Shown here: positions 14,729 to 23,900 of the stretch, one piece after another
How positions within the stretch are numbered: position 1 is the first letter of the stretch
Layout: each line of letters begins with the position of its first letter
DNA from: a virus
Virus record (IMG/VR): IMGVR_UViG_3300020595_000187
Location: 1-24,385 of that record
Length of the DNA stretch: 24,385 nt
Strand: one strand, 5' to 3'
Translations under genes and position numbers: made by a program
The notes under the pieces: model-generated
The model's database searches: none
Told to the model about the DNA's origin: nothing
What the model saw: the letters and a program-made list of their open reading frames with translations, nothing else

Positions 14729-15502
14729 CTACAAACCAAATTTGTCGCCCAAACGCATTTTGTCATCCATTAATTGACGTTGGACTTTAGGTGTGTAGTA
14801 AAGGTTTTTGTTTTCTCGACGAAGATTTTGGTAGTAAGACCAATCACGTTCATTCGAGGCTTGCATATTTACACCTTCCGTGCGAACCGAACCTTCAACC
14901 AATGGTTTAAATTCTTTTTTAGGTTCACCAATAAGGTTAAAGAAAGCTGTGGGTGACTCTGCAGCAATTTCTTGCATACGTTCTATAGTTAACCCTAGCT
15001 CCTTAGCTTTATTCTGGATCTTAGCTGAGGCATCAGTGCCGTAACTCTTTTCCATTTCCTCATTAACAAAATTAAGGTTTTGCTTTACAGCAGAATCTTT
15101 ATCTCGTTCAGTTAGTGTACGTTCAACAAGGCTCTTCAGGTCTTCCTCACTCAGACTAGGGTTGGTGTTCCCTTCTGACGTGCCACCAGTATTGTTGTTT
15201 GGCGTTGCATTCTTCGCATTGATGGGGTCTGCGGCCTTATTTTGCAACTGTTCCAAGAGATCTTTGGCGTAATCCTGTTTACTTAAATCTTCCCTCATAT
15301 TACTGAGTTGTCCTTCAAGTTCTTTAATATAGCTATCAGCTTCTATTTTACCTTTAGCTAATACTTCAGGGTCTTTCCAATTATCTCCCTTCGCCTCTAC
15401 GAGTTTCTGTACAAAAGAATCCTGTGGTTGGGTACTCTCAGTAGCTTGAAGCTCAGGTTGAGTAGTGTCATTGGTTTGTCCACTCTCAGAAAACACATCC
15501 AT
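14729..15502 (-). CDS. Scaffold protein, 257 aa
   Basis: This hydrophilic, acidic protein has a Gln/Thr/Ser-rich disordered N-terminus (residues 1-30), a coiled-coil-like segment at about 50-90 (IKELEGQLSNMREDL), a low-complexity linker (NATPNNNTGGTSEGNTNP), a second helical region, and a basic C-terminal helix (VQRQLMDDKMRLGDKFGL). This design, with the coat-binding basic end at the C-terminus, and the position immediately before the capsid gene are diagnostic of podovirus scaffolds, which guide procapsid assembly and then leave. AGGA eight bases upstream supports ATG 15502. Confidence 0.88.
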   Translation of the reverse strand: MDVFSESGQTNDTTQPELQATESTQPQDSFVQKLVEAKGDNWKDPEVLAKGKIEADSYIKELEGQLSNMREDLSKQDYAKDLLEQLQNKAADPINAKNATPNNNTGGTSEGNTNPSLSEEDLKSLVERTLTERDKDSAVKQNLNFVNEEMEKSYGTDASAKIQNKAKELGLTIERMQEIAAESPTAFFNLIGEPKKEFKPLVEGSVRTEGVNMQASNERDWSYYQNLRRENKNLYYTPKVQRQLMDDKMRLGDKFGL

Positions 15503-15505
15503 GTT

Positions 15506-15745
15506 TTATTCCTTATTAATTGTTATGAGTTTAAGCAGATCATCAAGTACTTGGTTGTACTCGTTGACTGCCACTTGACGTAGTTCCCAATTAGGTACTG
15601 CGTAATCACGAACCGATTCTTTCTTTTTAAAATCTTGTTCGAGAATTTCTTTTAGATCATCGAAAGCATTTCTGTAACCTAGTACTTCAGCTTTACGTTT
15701 CTCTTTATCTTGTCCCTTGAGACCTTTTAACCAAATAGATTTCAT
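15506..15745 (-). CDS. Small unknown structural-cluster protein, 79 aa
   Basis: A charged helical protein (GQDKEKRKAEVLGYRNAFDD, then LKEILEQDFKKKES) with a Trp/Pro turn (VPNWELRQVAVNEYNQVLDD) and a final helix. I remember similar short proteins next to portal and scaffold genes of marine podoviruses but know of no assigned function. It is coupled by ATGA (ATG 15745-15743, TGA 15744-15742) to the preceding 33-codon gene and ends three bases before the scaffold start. A head-assembly accessory role is plausible from context only. Confidence 0.75.
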   Translation of the reverse strand: MKSIWLKGLKGQDKEKRKAEVLGYRNAFDDLKEILEQDFKKKESVRDYAVPNWELRQVAVNEYNQVLDDLLKLITINKE

Positions 15746-15843
15746 TTCTTCTTTTTCATTGGCTTTGTTTTAGGTCTCTCTTTAGGCTTAGGTTTCTTTG
15801 TTGTGTTACTGTACGGTTTAACTTTACCTGCTTTGTATGGCAT
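15742..15843 (-). CDS. 33-aa Lys/Pro-rich basic microprotein
   Basis: This short frame fills the 100-bp gap between portal and the 79-aa gene. It starts at ATG 15843, two bases after the portal stop codon, and stops at TGA 15744-15742, overlapping the next ATG in an ATGA junction. The product begins MPYKAGKVKPYSNTT and continues KKPKPKERPKTKP with a run of lysines at the end: almost no acidic residues and no hydrophobic core. The exact fit into the gap and the coupling argue that it is translated. A nucleic-acid-binding or condensation role would suit its charge but is speculation. Confidence 0.7.
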   Translation of the reverse strand: MPYKAGKVKPYSNTTKKPKPKERPKTKPMKKKK

Positions 15844-15845
15844 AT

Positions 15846-17591
15846 CTATATTCCCATTTCTTGAGCTAACATTAATTGTTCTTGGTTAATAGCCTCAGCT
15901 TCTTGCATCTGTTGCTGTGTTTCAAGTTGTTCAGATACTGAAATGTTTTCTGAGAACAACTCAGGTTCACCTAATTCTTCTGACAAGATTTTGGCAAACT
16001 CCTTACCTGACAAGTGGGCAGCCACTGTAGGGTCTTGCAACTTAATTTGGTATAACTGGGTAAGGTTCTGTATACGTCTAGCTCGTTCAGCAAAGTGTCT
16101 AGCACCTACAGGAACAATCTTACCTTTAGCTGTAATGTCATCCTTAGTAATCGTCTGGAATAGAACAGCACCTGTAGCATCATCTAAAACTCTTATTGTG
16201 TCAGACATATTCATATAACGACGAGACACCTCAAGCATAGCATTGAGTATTGGCTCAAGGAACACACGTTCGAAGTGAGCTGTCTTATGTTCGAAGATAC
16301 GAGATGCTGAGTTCTGTAATGACTGTACCTCAAATGCTGTCTTCTCACCTGGTGTACGTATACCCATAGCTTGACGAGGAGCACCTGCCATCTCTTCCAT
16401 CTTGTCTTCCAAGAACCTAATCTGTAAGTCAGCCTGTAATGCTGTAGCATCAGGAGCCATGTAACCTACGTCACCCTCTTCACCTAGATATACACGACCA
16501 CCTGGTTCAAAGTCAAAGTCTTCTACATCACCTCTGATCTTTAACATAGGGTAAGCTATCTGGTCAAACACATCTGACTTCAAGTTCTCTAGGTGGTCAA
16601 TACGGTACTGCATACCAACCAAATTATCTAAAGGTCCCATAGCATACAAGTTGTCAGGGCGAGGTCTCCATCCAGCTTGGAAGATAGGGGAGCTACCTAA
16701 CCAACTAGGGTCTTCTTCGTTAGCCATAACATATGCTCTGTCAACTACTGTAATGACACGGTTCTTCAGTAAGACACCCTTCTCAGTATCGTAGTAGTCA
16801 CCATAGAAGGTTAGAACCTCTACGTAGTCTGACTCGTAGTACTGCTGAATGGATGTAAAGCCGTCAGCTATATAACCGTCAGCTTTATCATACGTGGCGT
16901 CAGAACCCCTTACAGCAGCTCTAGCACCCATCATTTTAGAGAAGACACCTTCCATGTATTGCTTTGACGGATCACTGTCAATCATACTTCGGATCTCTCC
17001 AAGAGTCTTTATAGACTTGAGGATCTTAGGTGACTTCTCAAAGCTGGGTGCTGTAGGATTAAAGCAAAGATCGTATGGTGAAACACGTACAACCTTTGGA
17101 CCTACATAGTTTACAACGAGGTCCCCAGCTTCTTTGACTTGGTAGTTGTCTTCCCATGTAACAGTAGCAAAGCAATTACCGTACTGAATGTAATCATAGA
17201 GTAAATCACTGGCTGTATTAACAAAGTTAGACTGACGGACTTTATTGTCCATGTATGCTTGTATTACACTACGTTTAGCTTTAACGTTAGCATCTCTTGT
17301 CTCAGCTTCAAAACGCATCCACTTAGACTGTGGGAATAATGTAGCAAAGTAATTAGCATGGAGGTTATCCATGATCTGAGTTAGCTTGGGGGTTGTTGTA
17401 CTGTTAGACCAAGGTAACATAGCATTCTTGGTTGTGCTCGTGTCTGTAGCATACAGGTAGTTACGTAACTCTTTCCACTCTTCAACCTTAGACTGACGAA
17501 GGTTAGACCATTCACGCCATCTGTTAGATACCTCAATAGCCATTGAGTCAGGACTTAAAAGGTATTCTAATTCTATTGTTTCACCAGCCAT
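15846..17591 (-). CDS. Portal (head-tail connector) protein, 581 aa
   Basis: This protein forms the dodecameric ring at the packaging vertex. The N-terminal region (NRWREWSNLRQSKVEEWKEL, residues about 22-41), then MLPWSNSTTTPKLTQIMDNL, is characteristic of podovirus portals. The central part carries RPDNLYAMGPLDNLVGMQYR, followed by the GAPRQAMGIRTPGEKTAFEV motif near residue 410. The C-terminus is Gln/Glu-rich (SEQLETQQQMQEAEAINQEQ), as expected for the barrel or crown. Length is near that of T7 gp8 (536 aa). ATG 17591 overlaps the terminase stop in TAATG and has a strong GAGGAG at 17604-17599. Adjacency to terminase fits the packaging module. Confidence 0.92.
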   Translation of the reverse strand: MAGETIELEYLLSPDSMAIEVSNRWREWSNLRQSKVEEWKELRNYLYATDTSTTKNAMLPWSNSTTTPKLTQIMDNLHANYFATLFPQSKWMRFEAETRDANVKAKRSVIQAYMDNKVRQSNFVNTASDLLYDYIQYGNCFATVTWEDNYQVKEAGDLVVNYVGPKVVRVSPYDLCFNPTAPSFEKSPKILKSIKTLGEIRSMIDSDPSKQYMEGVFSKMMGARAAVRGSDATYDKADGYIADGFTSIQQYYESDYVEVLTFYGDYYDTEKGVLLKNRVITVVDRAYVMANEEDPSWLGSSPIFQAGWRPRPDNLYAMGPLDNLVGMQYRIDHLENLKSDVFDQIAYPMLKIRGDVEDFDFEPGGRVYLGEEGDVGYMAPDATALQADLQIRFLEDKMEEMAGAPRQAMGIRTPGEKTAFEVQSLQNSASRIFEHKTAHFERVFLEPILNAMLEVSRRYMNMSDTIRVLDDATGAVLFQTITKDDITAKGKIVPVGARHFAERARRIQNLTQLYQIKLQDPTVAAHLSGKEFAKILSEELGEPELFSENISVSEQLETQQQMQEAEAINQEQLMLAQEMGI

Positions 17592-19126
17592 TAAGAGGCT
17601 CCTCTAAATCTGTTATTAGCCCAAACGATATTCTTGTCTTTATTTCTACGTACATTCTTGAATGGCTTGACAGCAATGTCTATAGCCGAAGCAAGAGCAT
17701 CTTTAATATCGTCATGCGGTGGGTTCCTTGACTGTAGTTCTTCTTCTAAAGTCTGTGTGTTACCACCACGATAATGCCATATTTGTAAGTTGTCATAACG
17801 AGGTTCTAAAGTTGCAGATATTCTTTCGTCTTTATTACCTTGGTATTTGTTAGGTCTGAACTCATCTACACTTATAGCTAATCCGTGTTGCTTGATAAGT
17901 TCTTTTAGTTGTTTAACGATTGCTTGTTGAGCTACTGTAACCTCAGCTCTTAGTTTACGGAATGACCACTTAGTTGACAACTGTAGTATGTGCTCAAAGT
18001 AATCTGTAATTCTGTCAGTACGAAAACGATCAATGTCTAGTACGTATATGTTATTATCTGAGTCAACCCCTACGATGACAATAGCTGTGTAGTCTGACTT
18101 CTTAGATAAACTAAAAGCAAAGTCTACAGCTGCAAATACGTTTAGCTTAGAGTCTTTGTAGAACCAGTGTCCTTGATCTTCTTTTAGTAACTTACGTTCG
18201 TAGTACTGAAACCTTGTGCTTTCTATAGGTACGTTGTCAGGATCTGAAGGATCGTTGTAGTACTGTGCTCTAAACTGACCCTTGTCTAAGTACTGCCCTC
18301 TTTTCTTAGCTAGTACCTTGATGTCAAACCCGAACCACTTACCGTCCTTACGTTGACTACGAGGCCATAACATTTCACCTGTGCCATCTCCTCTATCCTC
18401 TACAGGACGTTCAAAGATCTCGTAGATGTTATCCTCACCTACCTTGTTACCATCATCATCAAACAGTTCTTCTGTCATTTGTAGCAGATCGTTGTATAGA
18501 TCTACAGGATGGTAACGTGTACCTACCACCCATTCTCTAGCATCTGCACCTTCGATAGATGACAATAAAGAGTACTGTGACTTAACCTTGTTTCTTCCCT
18601 CACCTGTGTATGCATTCTCGTATACTACTATATCATCGAGGACAGCAATATCGCAGTGCATCCCTGTAAGAGAAGTAGTAAGACCACCAGTGAACACAGA
18701 CGGGTCACGTACTTTTTCTGCTTTCCTTAAAGGATGGTCTAACATAATCTCAGAGTTAGTCCATCTTGTTCTCTTACCATCTTCAGGGTGTACGTGGTCA
18801 GGCCAGTATCTACTATAAGTATCAGATGTTAGTATTGTTTTAATAAAGCCTAACTGTTTTTCTGCTAGGTTAGCTGTAGCAGATATATACAGGATACGTA
18901 GTGTTGGGTCTTTGGTTAGTTCCCATGCTACCCTGTAAGCTATCATACGAGACTTACCGTGATCACGAGGAAACAAAAGAAGCTGGTGAGACTTAGAATC
19001 TTCTCGACCCCACCAGTTACATACATCTTCGTGACACTGACCTAGCATTTGTTCAGGTGCTACTAGCTTGATAAATGTAACTAAGTCGTTCTCAGCTGCT
19101 GAACGTATTTGATCTAATGTAGCCAT
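17591..19126 (-). CDS. terL: Terminase large subunit, 511 aa
   Basis: This is the ATP-driven DNA-packaging motor and nuclease. The ATPase domain has a Walker-A-like loop FPRDHGKSR (residues 52-60), deviating from the classic GxxxxGKS as terminases often do, and Walker B IAVLDD (160-165). The C-terminal RNase-H-like nuclease shows VDFAFSLSKKSDYTAI with D335 and D345, E395 in LRAEV, and PPHDDIKDALAS with D472/D473 and D476, so the acidic metal-binding residues look intact. Length is usual for T7-type large terminases. ATG 19126 has AGGA six bases upstream. The small terminase subunit is not seen. Portal follows in a TAATG junction. Confidence 0.94.
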   Translation of the reverse strand: MATLDQIRSAAENDLVTFIKLVAPEQMLGQCHEDVCNWWGREDSKSHQLLLFPRDHGKSRMIAYRVAWELTKDPTLRILYISATANLAEKQLGFIKTILTSDTYSRYWPDHVHPEDGKRTRWTNSEIMLDHPLRKAEKVRDPSVFTGGLTTSLTGMHCDIAVLDDIVVYENAYTGEGRNKVKSQYSLLSSIEGADAREWVVGTRYHPVDLYNDLLQMTEELFDDDGNKVGEDNIYEIFERPVEDRGDGTGEMLWPRSQRKDGKWFGFDIKVLAKKRGQYLDKGQFRAQYYNDPSDPDNVPIESTRFQYYERKLLKEDQGHWFYKDSKLNVFAAVDFAFSLSKKSDYTAIVIVGVDSDNNIYVLDIDRFRTDRITDYFEHILQLSTKWSFRKLRAEVTVAQQAIVKQLKELIKQHGLAISVDEFRPNKYQGNKDERISATLEPRYDNLQIWHYRGGNTQTLEEELQSRNPPHDDIKDALASAIDIAVKPFKNVRRNKDKNIVWANNRFRGAS

Positions 19127-19153
19127 AGTATCCTAGTTATTTTTATTTGTCAA
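19125..19153 (-). promoter_or_regulatory. Promoter-like hexamers abutting the terminase start
   Basis: On the minus strand TTGACA (19153-19148), 17 bases, then TACTAT (19130-19125). The -10 box overlaps the terminase ATG, so transcription would start inside the gene and could not supply its own start codon; it could serve the portal and following genes. It shares the CTTGACAAA word with the promoter at 13705. Function is uncertain. Confidence 0.3.
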
Positions 19154-19171
19154 GATAAAAGTTTAAATTAT

Positions 19172-20290
19172 TTAATAAGACCATGCAATGCTTACAGACC
19201 CACCATCAAAAGTATTAGAGCCTGATGGTTTAACTTTAAGTTGAGTTAGTTCACCAGATAATGTTTTAGAACCTGCACCTATTCGTTGTTCATTTTGGTC
19301 TGGGTCTATGACAGTATGTGCTTGAATAAACTTATTGGTTGTATGTACTCTTGTAAATGTCATACTACCTGTCCATTTGTCTGCTGCGTTTTGTCCTCTA
19401 ACAATCATACCTGATGTAGACTCAGAAGCATTAGTCCAAACAGACCTAGATATATATCCTGAAGTTTCAATACCACCTGAGTCACCTAGCTGTATAAGTA
19501 AATCGTCACTACCACTCATGCTTAATTCGTCAAACATAACTGTAACTTGACGGACATCCGCAGGTATTCCTGTAAAGTTTGCTTCTGTACTGCCACCAGG
19601 TGTTACAGCTGCAAGAGAACCACTGCCTACGTTGTCAGCCACTATAGAGCCTGTTACAGTACAGCCTGTTGCTGTTGTTTCTAATTTCTTTGAGTTGTCG
19701 TGGTAAAGAGATACAGAACTATTACCTGCTGCTACAATCATTTTTTCTTCAGCTGGTGATATTAATTCAATAGTACCACCACCCCTTAGATATAAATTAC
19801 CAGTACCATTATCCCTTATATGACTGTTTGAACCGTCGTGAAACAGTTCCATATCTGAACCTGCCCCAAAGATAACTTTGTTGTTATCACCAAATGACAA
19901 GTTGCCTGTAATACTATCACCAGATACAGATACGTAGTCTGTTGATGCTGTAGTTGCAGCAGTTCCTAAACCTAGAGTTGCTCTACCTTCTGTTGCATCA
20001 GCATCTGCTATTAGAGATGCACCAAATGCTGTGACTGTACCGTCAAAGACTGGGTCATTAGATACAGCTATTAACTTACCGTTAACAACTAAACTGTTTG
20101 CACCTATAACATTTGCATTTGTAATATCATTAGAGTTCATGTCAAAGTTAGCTGACATGGTGTTAGGTGTGCTACCGTCCCTAGATACTGTGTTGTCAAA
20201 AGCATTGTTAAGTGCTTCGAAGTTAGCATTCAGTGCTGCTCTACTGTAGTAGCCTGATGCTATAGTTGTTACGCCTGGTTTCTTTGCCAT
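19172..20290 (-). CDS. Tail fibre protein, 372 aa
   Basis: The N-terminus (MAKKPGVTTIASGYYSRAAL, then NANFEALNNAFDNTVSRDG) is typical of the virion-proximal end of marine podovirus tail fibres. The middle (about residues 125-215) contains the shaft-like motif FGAGSDMELFHDGSNSHIRD, GTGNLYLRGGG and SLYHDNSKKLETTATG, a repeated beta-strand pattern widespread in phage fibres. The C-terminal domain (about 225-372) is beta-rich, with FTRVHTTNKFIQAHT, and probably forms the receptor-binding tip. It lies just before the packaging genes and after the larger modular tail protein, so the phage carries two candidate receptor-binding proteins. An AGGA sits rather far (12 bases) from ATG 20290. Confidence 0.82.
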   Translation of the reverse strand: MAKKPGVTTIASGYYSRAALNANFEALNNAFDNTVSRDGSTPNTMSANFDMNSNDITNANVIGANSLVVNGKLIAVSNDPVFDGTVTAFGASLIADADATEGRATLGLGTAATTASTDYVSVSGDSITGNLSFGDNNKVIFGAGSDMELFHDGSNSHIRDNGTGNLYLRGGGTIELISPAEEKMIVAAGNSSVSLYHDNSKKLETTATGCTVTGSIVADNVGSGSLAAVTPGGSTEANFTGIPADVRQVTVMFDELSMSGSDDLLIQLGDSGGIETSGYISRSVWTNASESTSGMIVRGQNAADKWTGSMTFTRVHTTNKFIQAHTVIDPDQNEQRIGAGSKTLSGELTQLKVKPSGSNTFDGGSVSIAWSY

Positions 20291-20334
20291 TGTATTTATT
20301 AATCCTTTACCTTTGGTGGATTGGTTTTAGTTAC

Positions 20335-20733
20335 TTACAGCCAAACTCTCATGGGTGTCTCAGGTGTTACCCCATGTGATGTATCAAGTGTTTCTACAGT
20401 ATCTCTAACTGCATCACCCATTAGTCTAATGTTAACATGCCAGCCTGTCATAGCTTGCATCTCAGGATACTCCATGCCGTCTTCATCTGTCAGGGTGTTG
20501 CCTGTAGGCTCGTGTAGAGTACCTACAACGTCGATGGCATAGTCAGATGTGTTTGACACTAGGTAAGGATCACCGACGTTTGTGGTAGTCTCCTCGCCTG
20601 TCTCCTCGTCTACTGTTGTTTCAGTGTCTTGAGTGTAGAATGATGACAAGACTGTAGGCATATTAGCTTCAGTAGCTAACCTAAGGTAGAAGTCAGTCTT
20701 GATTACTTCTGGTTCAATTACTTCTTCGGTCAC
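20335..20733 (-). CDS. Small acidic tail-cluster protein, 132 aa
   Basis: The sequence starts TEEVIEPEVIKTDFYLRLAT and contains DYAIDVVGTLHEPTGNTLTD and a closing GWHVNIRLMG segment. I recall similar small proteins encoded beside marine phage tail fibres, without a known function; a fibre-assembly or baseplate-accessory role is an inference. The start is GTG 20733-20731 in a GTGA overlap with the preceding stop, with GAGGAG eight bases upstream. An acidic, Thr-rich insert (DTETTVDEETGEETTTN) occupies about residues 35-51. Confidence 0.72.
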   Translation of the reverse strand: MTEEVIEPEVIKTDFYLRLATEANMPTVLSSFYTQDTETTVDEETGEETTTNVGDPYLVSNTSDYAIDVVGTLHEPTGNTLTDEDGMEYPEMQAMTGWHVNIRLMGDAVRDTVETLDTSHGVTPETPMRVWL

Positions 20734-20927
20734 TCTGGCAACTCCTCTTCTTCTTCTTCTACATACTGATCTGGGAATTGTGCTTCATGTGCTGTTAGCA
20801 TTTCAGCTTCACTTGCAAACTCTTGCACTGTTGCATCATCTCGGTAGGATACGACAGTCCCATCCAATAGTGAGACTGCCGCAGTGTTAATGATGAAGTG
20901 ACCTTCAGTTTTTGTAATGATACTCAT
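20730..20927 (-). CDS. Small unknown tail-cluster protein, 65 aa
   Basis: I place the start at ATG 20927 (MSIITKTEGHFIINTAAVSL), because it forms a TAATG overlap with the stop of the large tail protein and has AGG upstream; an in-frame codon at 20957 would add ten residues inside that gene. The middle (VVSYRDDATVQEFASEAEML) is a mixed strand/helix region, and the C-terminus is strongly acidic (VEEEEEELPE). The family is not recognised. Coupling to both neighbours suggests it is made with the tail protein, perhaps as an assembly factor. Confidence 0.65.
   Translation of the reverse strand: MSIITKTEGHFIINTAAVSLLDGTVVSYRDDATVQEFASEAEMLTAHEAQFPDQYVEEEEEELPE
20742..20747 (-). promoter_or_regulatory. 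Ribosome site deciding the GTG start at 20733
   Basis: GAGGAG lies eight bases before GTG 20733-20731. The same bases encode part of the Glu run at the end of the upstream protein, so its acidic C-terminus doubles as the ribosome site. Confidence 0.6.
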
Positions 20928-23900
20928 TATGCTGTACCTCCATCTGTGATAGTCCATCCATCGTTACTAATCAGGTTAGCTCTAGCCGTGGCCGCCGCAG
21001 ACCCTGCTGTGTATGTACTACTTCCAAAGCTAGGTGTCATACCATCAAATGGTTCTTGTGCATCCCAATTAACTAAGAGTGCATCATAACGTGAGGTTGG
21101 TATAGAGAAACCTGTTATAAAGTTATTTAAGTTACCAGCTAAATTAAGACCTTCAATGTTAAAGTTTTCGACACCCACAATATCAGTAAGGTTATTACAG
21201 TCTTTGAACATTTTATGCATAGTTGTAACTGAAGATGTATCGAAGTTACTTACGTCTAAAGATGTTAGGCTACTGCACCTTTGGAACATACTACTCATAC
21301 CTGTAACTGAAGATGTATCAAAGTTACTCAAGTTTAAAGATGTTAGGCTAAGACATGTATAAAACATACCACTTGTATTTGTAACTGAAGATGTATCGAA
21401 GTTACTCACATCAATAGATGTTAGACCATAACAGAATATAAACATATTATTCATAGCTGTAACTGAAGATGTATCAAAGTTACTCACATCAATAGAAGTA
21501 AGGTTAGTACAAGAATAAAACATGCTACTTATATCTGTAACTGAAGATGTATCAAAGTTACTCACATCAAGAGAAGTAAGGTTAATACAATTACGGAACA
21601 TATTATTCATAGCTGTAACTGAAGATGTATCGAAGTTACTTACGTCAAGAGATGTTAAGCTATTACAATCACGGAACATATTAGCCATAACTGTAACTGA
21701 AGATGTATCTGTTGTCCCTGCTGTAAACGAAGTCATATTAGTACATCCGTAAAATGCAGAAGATAATGATAACCAACCGACAGTACCTAAGTTCTCAACA
21801 GATTTAACTTTAAGTCTGTCACCTCCAGAACTAAATCTAATATGAGGGAAGCTACCTCTGATCCGTATCAAATGATCTCCAGCAGTTGCATATGTATGCG
21901 TTAGATTAGCATCGTTGTATGCTGAGATAGATGAGACTGAACCATCACCCCACTCAATGCCAGCATCAAATGTACCTACGTTTCCGGTTGGGATCGTAAA
22001 GGTTTCGTTGGCTGTCGTCGTTGTGACAGTCATTGCAAACTCATCTGTAAACGTTGGTGCTGATGCTGTAACTATGCCAGTATCCGTTAGATCATCTGAC
22101 CACACTCTGAACTTACCTATTGTACCCATGAAGTCATAGCCTAACTGTAGGTCTGTTGCTGACAAGTCAGGAAGAGCTATAGGTGTTGTGTTAGCTATGA
22201 GTGCTGTACCATCGACTGCACCATTGATAAAGGTAGAACCATGTCGTGATGCTACGTTAAATGGTACGTTGATGTTGGGGGAGTATGACCCTGTTCCAGT
22301 TTCAGAAACAGCATCGTAAACACCAGCATTTTCTTGTGTAAAAAAGGGCCGTCCTGTGTCTGTTGAATTTGTACTTAAATCAAAAACCGAAAGAGTATTA
22401 CTAGAATCTTGTCTCCACCTAGCCCCTACAACATTGCTGTAAATTCCCTCATCAGCATATGTCATCCTGCCATCCATCTGTATTGACACAGAGAGAGGGT
22501 TGATTTCTTTGATTGAGATGTTGTCGAACTCTCCCGTAGAACCCGACCCAGTATGCAGGAAAACTCTTATAATCCCAGTAGAAGAGGTAACAGTCTGGGA
22601 AAATGACCCAGTAGAAGAATTACCTGTCCCATTATTATACAGGGGTGTAGAAAAAGAAGCCCCGTCGTAGATACCAATTCGCAGGTTTGTTCCAGAAACT
22701 TGCTCCCACCCAACAGCATAAACTTGCCCAGCAGTGACATTTACATCTTGAGTTACGCCTATGTTCCCAGATGTAGAGGTTGCTAGCATGGTGTTAGATG
22801 CGTAACTAATCGTCCCTGTCGTGAGATATTCTGTATAACCTGTAGAGCCACTATCAAACGTGCCATTCGTCACCAACTCAGTGCCTGTAGTCTCAACAGG
22901 TGTAGGCCAAGGTAGATTAGCTGATGGTACTGTTAGTGTCTCAGCCGCCCTTGTTACAGTTGATCCTGATGTTGGGATGTAGCTTGATGGGGTTGAGCCT
23001 TGTTCAAACTGAGTGCCATAGAGGTAAATGCCAGAAGTTCCGTCATTAGGGCTGTCTGGTAATCTACTAGAAACATCAGTGTCGTACACAGCAACAAAGA
23101 ATGGATTACCAGTAGTGCTTTGAGAGGCTACAGCAGTTAAAGTTATTCTATACCAACCATTACCTACTGGTGTTACTATAACACCTATGTTGCTATTACC
23201 AAGACTACCATTAGAAAGATTGACGTTAGCAAATGTAGCCGCAAACCTTGGAGAAGAACCTCCTATTTGAAGCCAACTATACTCGCCAGCCTTGGCATAA
23301 ATTGAACCTGTGTAAGTTGTTCCACTAGTAATTGAAATACTAGGAAAAGTAACTCCTGCCCAACCACCAGACTGCGGTATTATAAGAGTTGCATCTGTAG
23401 CACCTGACGGGCTGGTAGTGTTGTTTGCTGATATAACTGCTCTAGTCTTAAGCCACTCAGCATTAGCAAAATCATTCGAATAAGTAACCAAATTAGTCCT
23501 AGCTTCACTCTCATGGAGTACGCCTTCGTTTGCCCAAGCATCACCATTGTAAATGTGGTGGCCTACTCTTGGTAGGTAAACAGCAGAACTTGTTGTTGGA
23601 ACGTAGGTTTCTAAGCCAGTTGGTTGTGCTGGGTTGTCTACCATACCGCCTAAGTTACTGCGGAATAAGTGTGATCCCCATGCGTATATGCCTTGGCCTA
23701 CAACTCCAACAAAAGAACTTAATGCTCCATTACCAATTCCAAGTCTAATACTATTATCAATGTCCGTAGAGCCATCGTTAGTTACTGAGCAATAATACCA
23801 ACCATTGCCTACATCTACCATGTTTGCAGTATTACCAGTTCCAGATGCTGTTGCTACACCAGTAGATAAATTAAATGAACCACCAACATTACCACCTCGA

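Noticed and set aside
16211-16450. Minus-strand 79-codon frame inside the portal gene
   Set aside because: It lies wholly inside the portal gene in another frame and has no ribosome site or recognisable features.
17594-17605. Short inverted repeat AGAGG/CCTCT at the portal ribosome site
   Set aside because: The loop would be only two bases, so a stable hairpin is unlikely; the GAGGAG is explained as a ribosome site.
19131-19171. AT-only stem TTTTAT/ATAAAA between tail fibre and terminase as a terminator
   Set aside because: The stem has no G-C pairs and no clean T-tract after it; too weak to call.
21164-21709. Diversity-generating retroelement variable region
   Set aside because: No reverse transcriptase or template repeat is in the window, and differences between repeats are not confined to adenines; natural LRR variation explains them.
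21164-21709. CRISPR array
   Set aside because: The regular 78-bp spacing is in frame and encodes 26-residue protein repeats; there are no unique spacers between short palindromic repeats.
21156-21752. Plus-strand repeat-containing open frames opposite the LRR array
   Set aside because: They are mirror images of the 78-bp repeats on the coding strand, with no ribosome site or family features.
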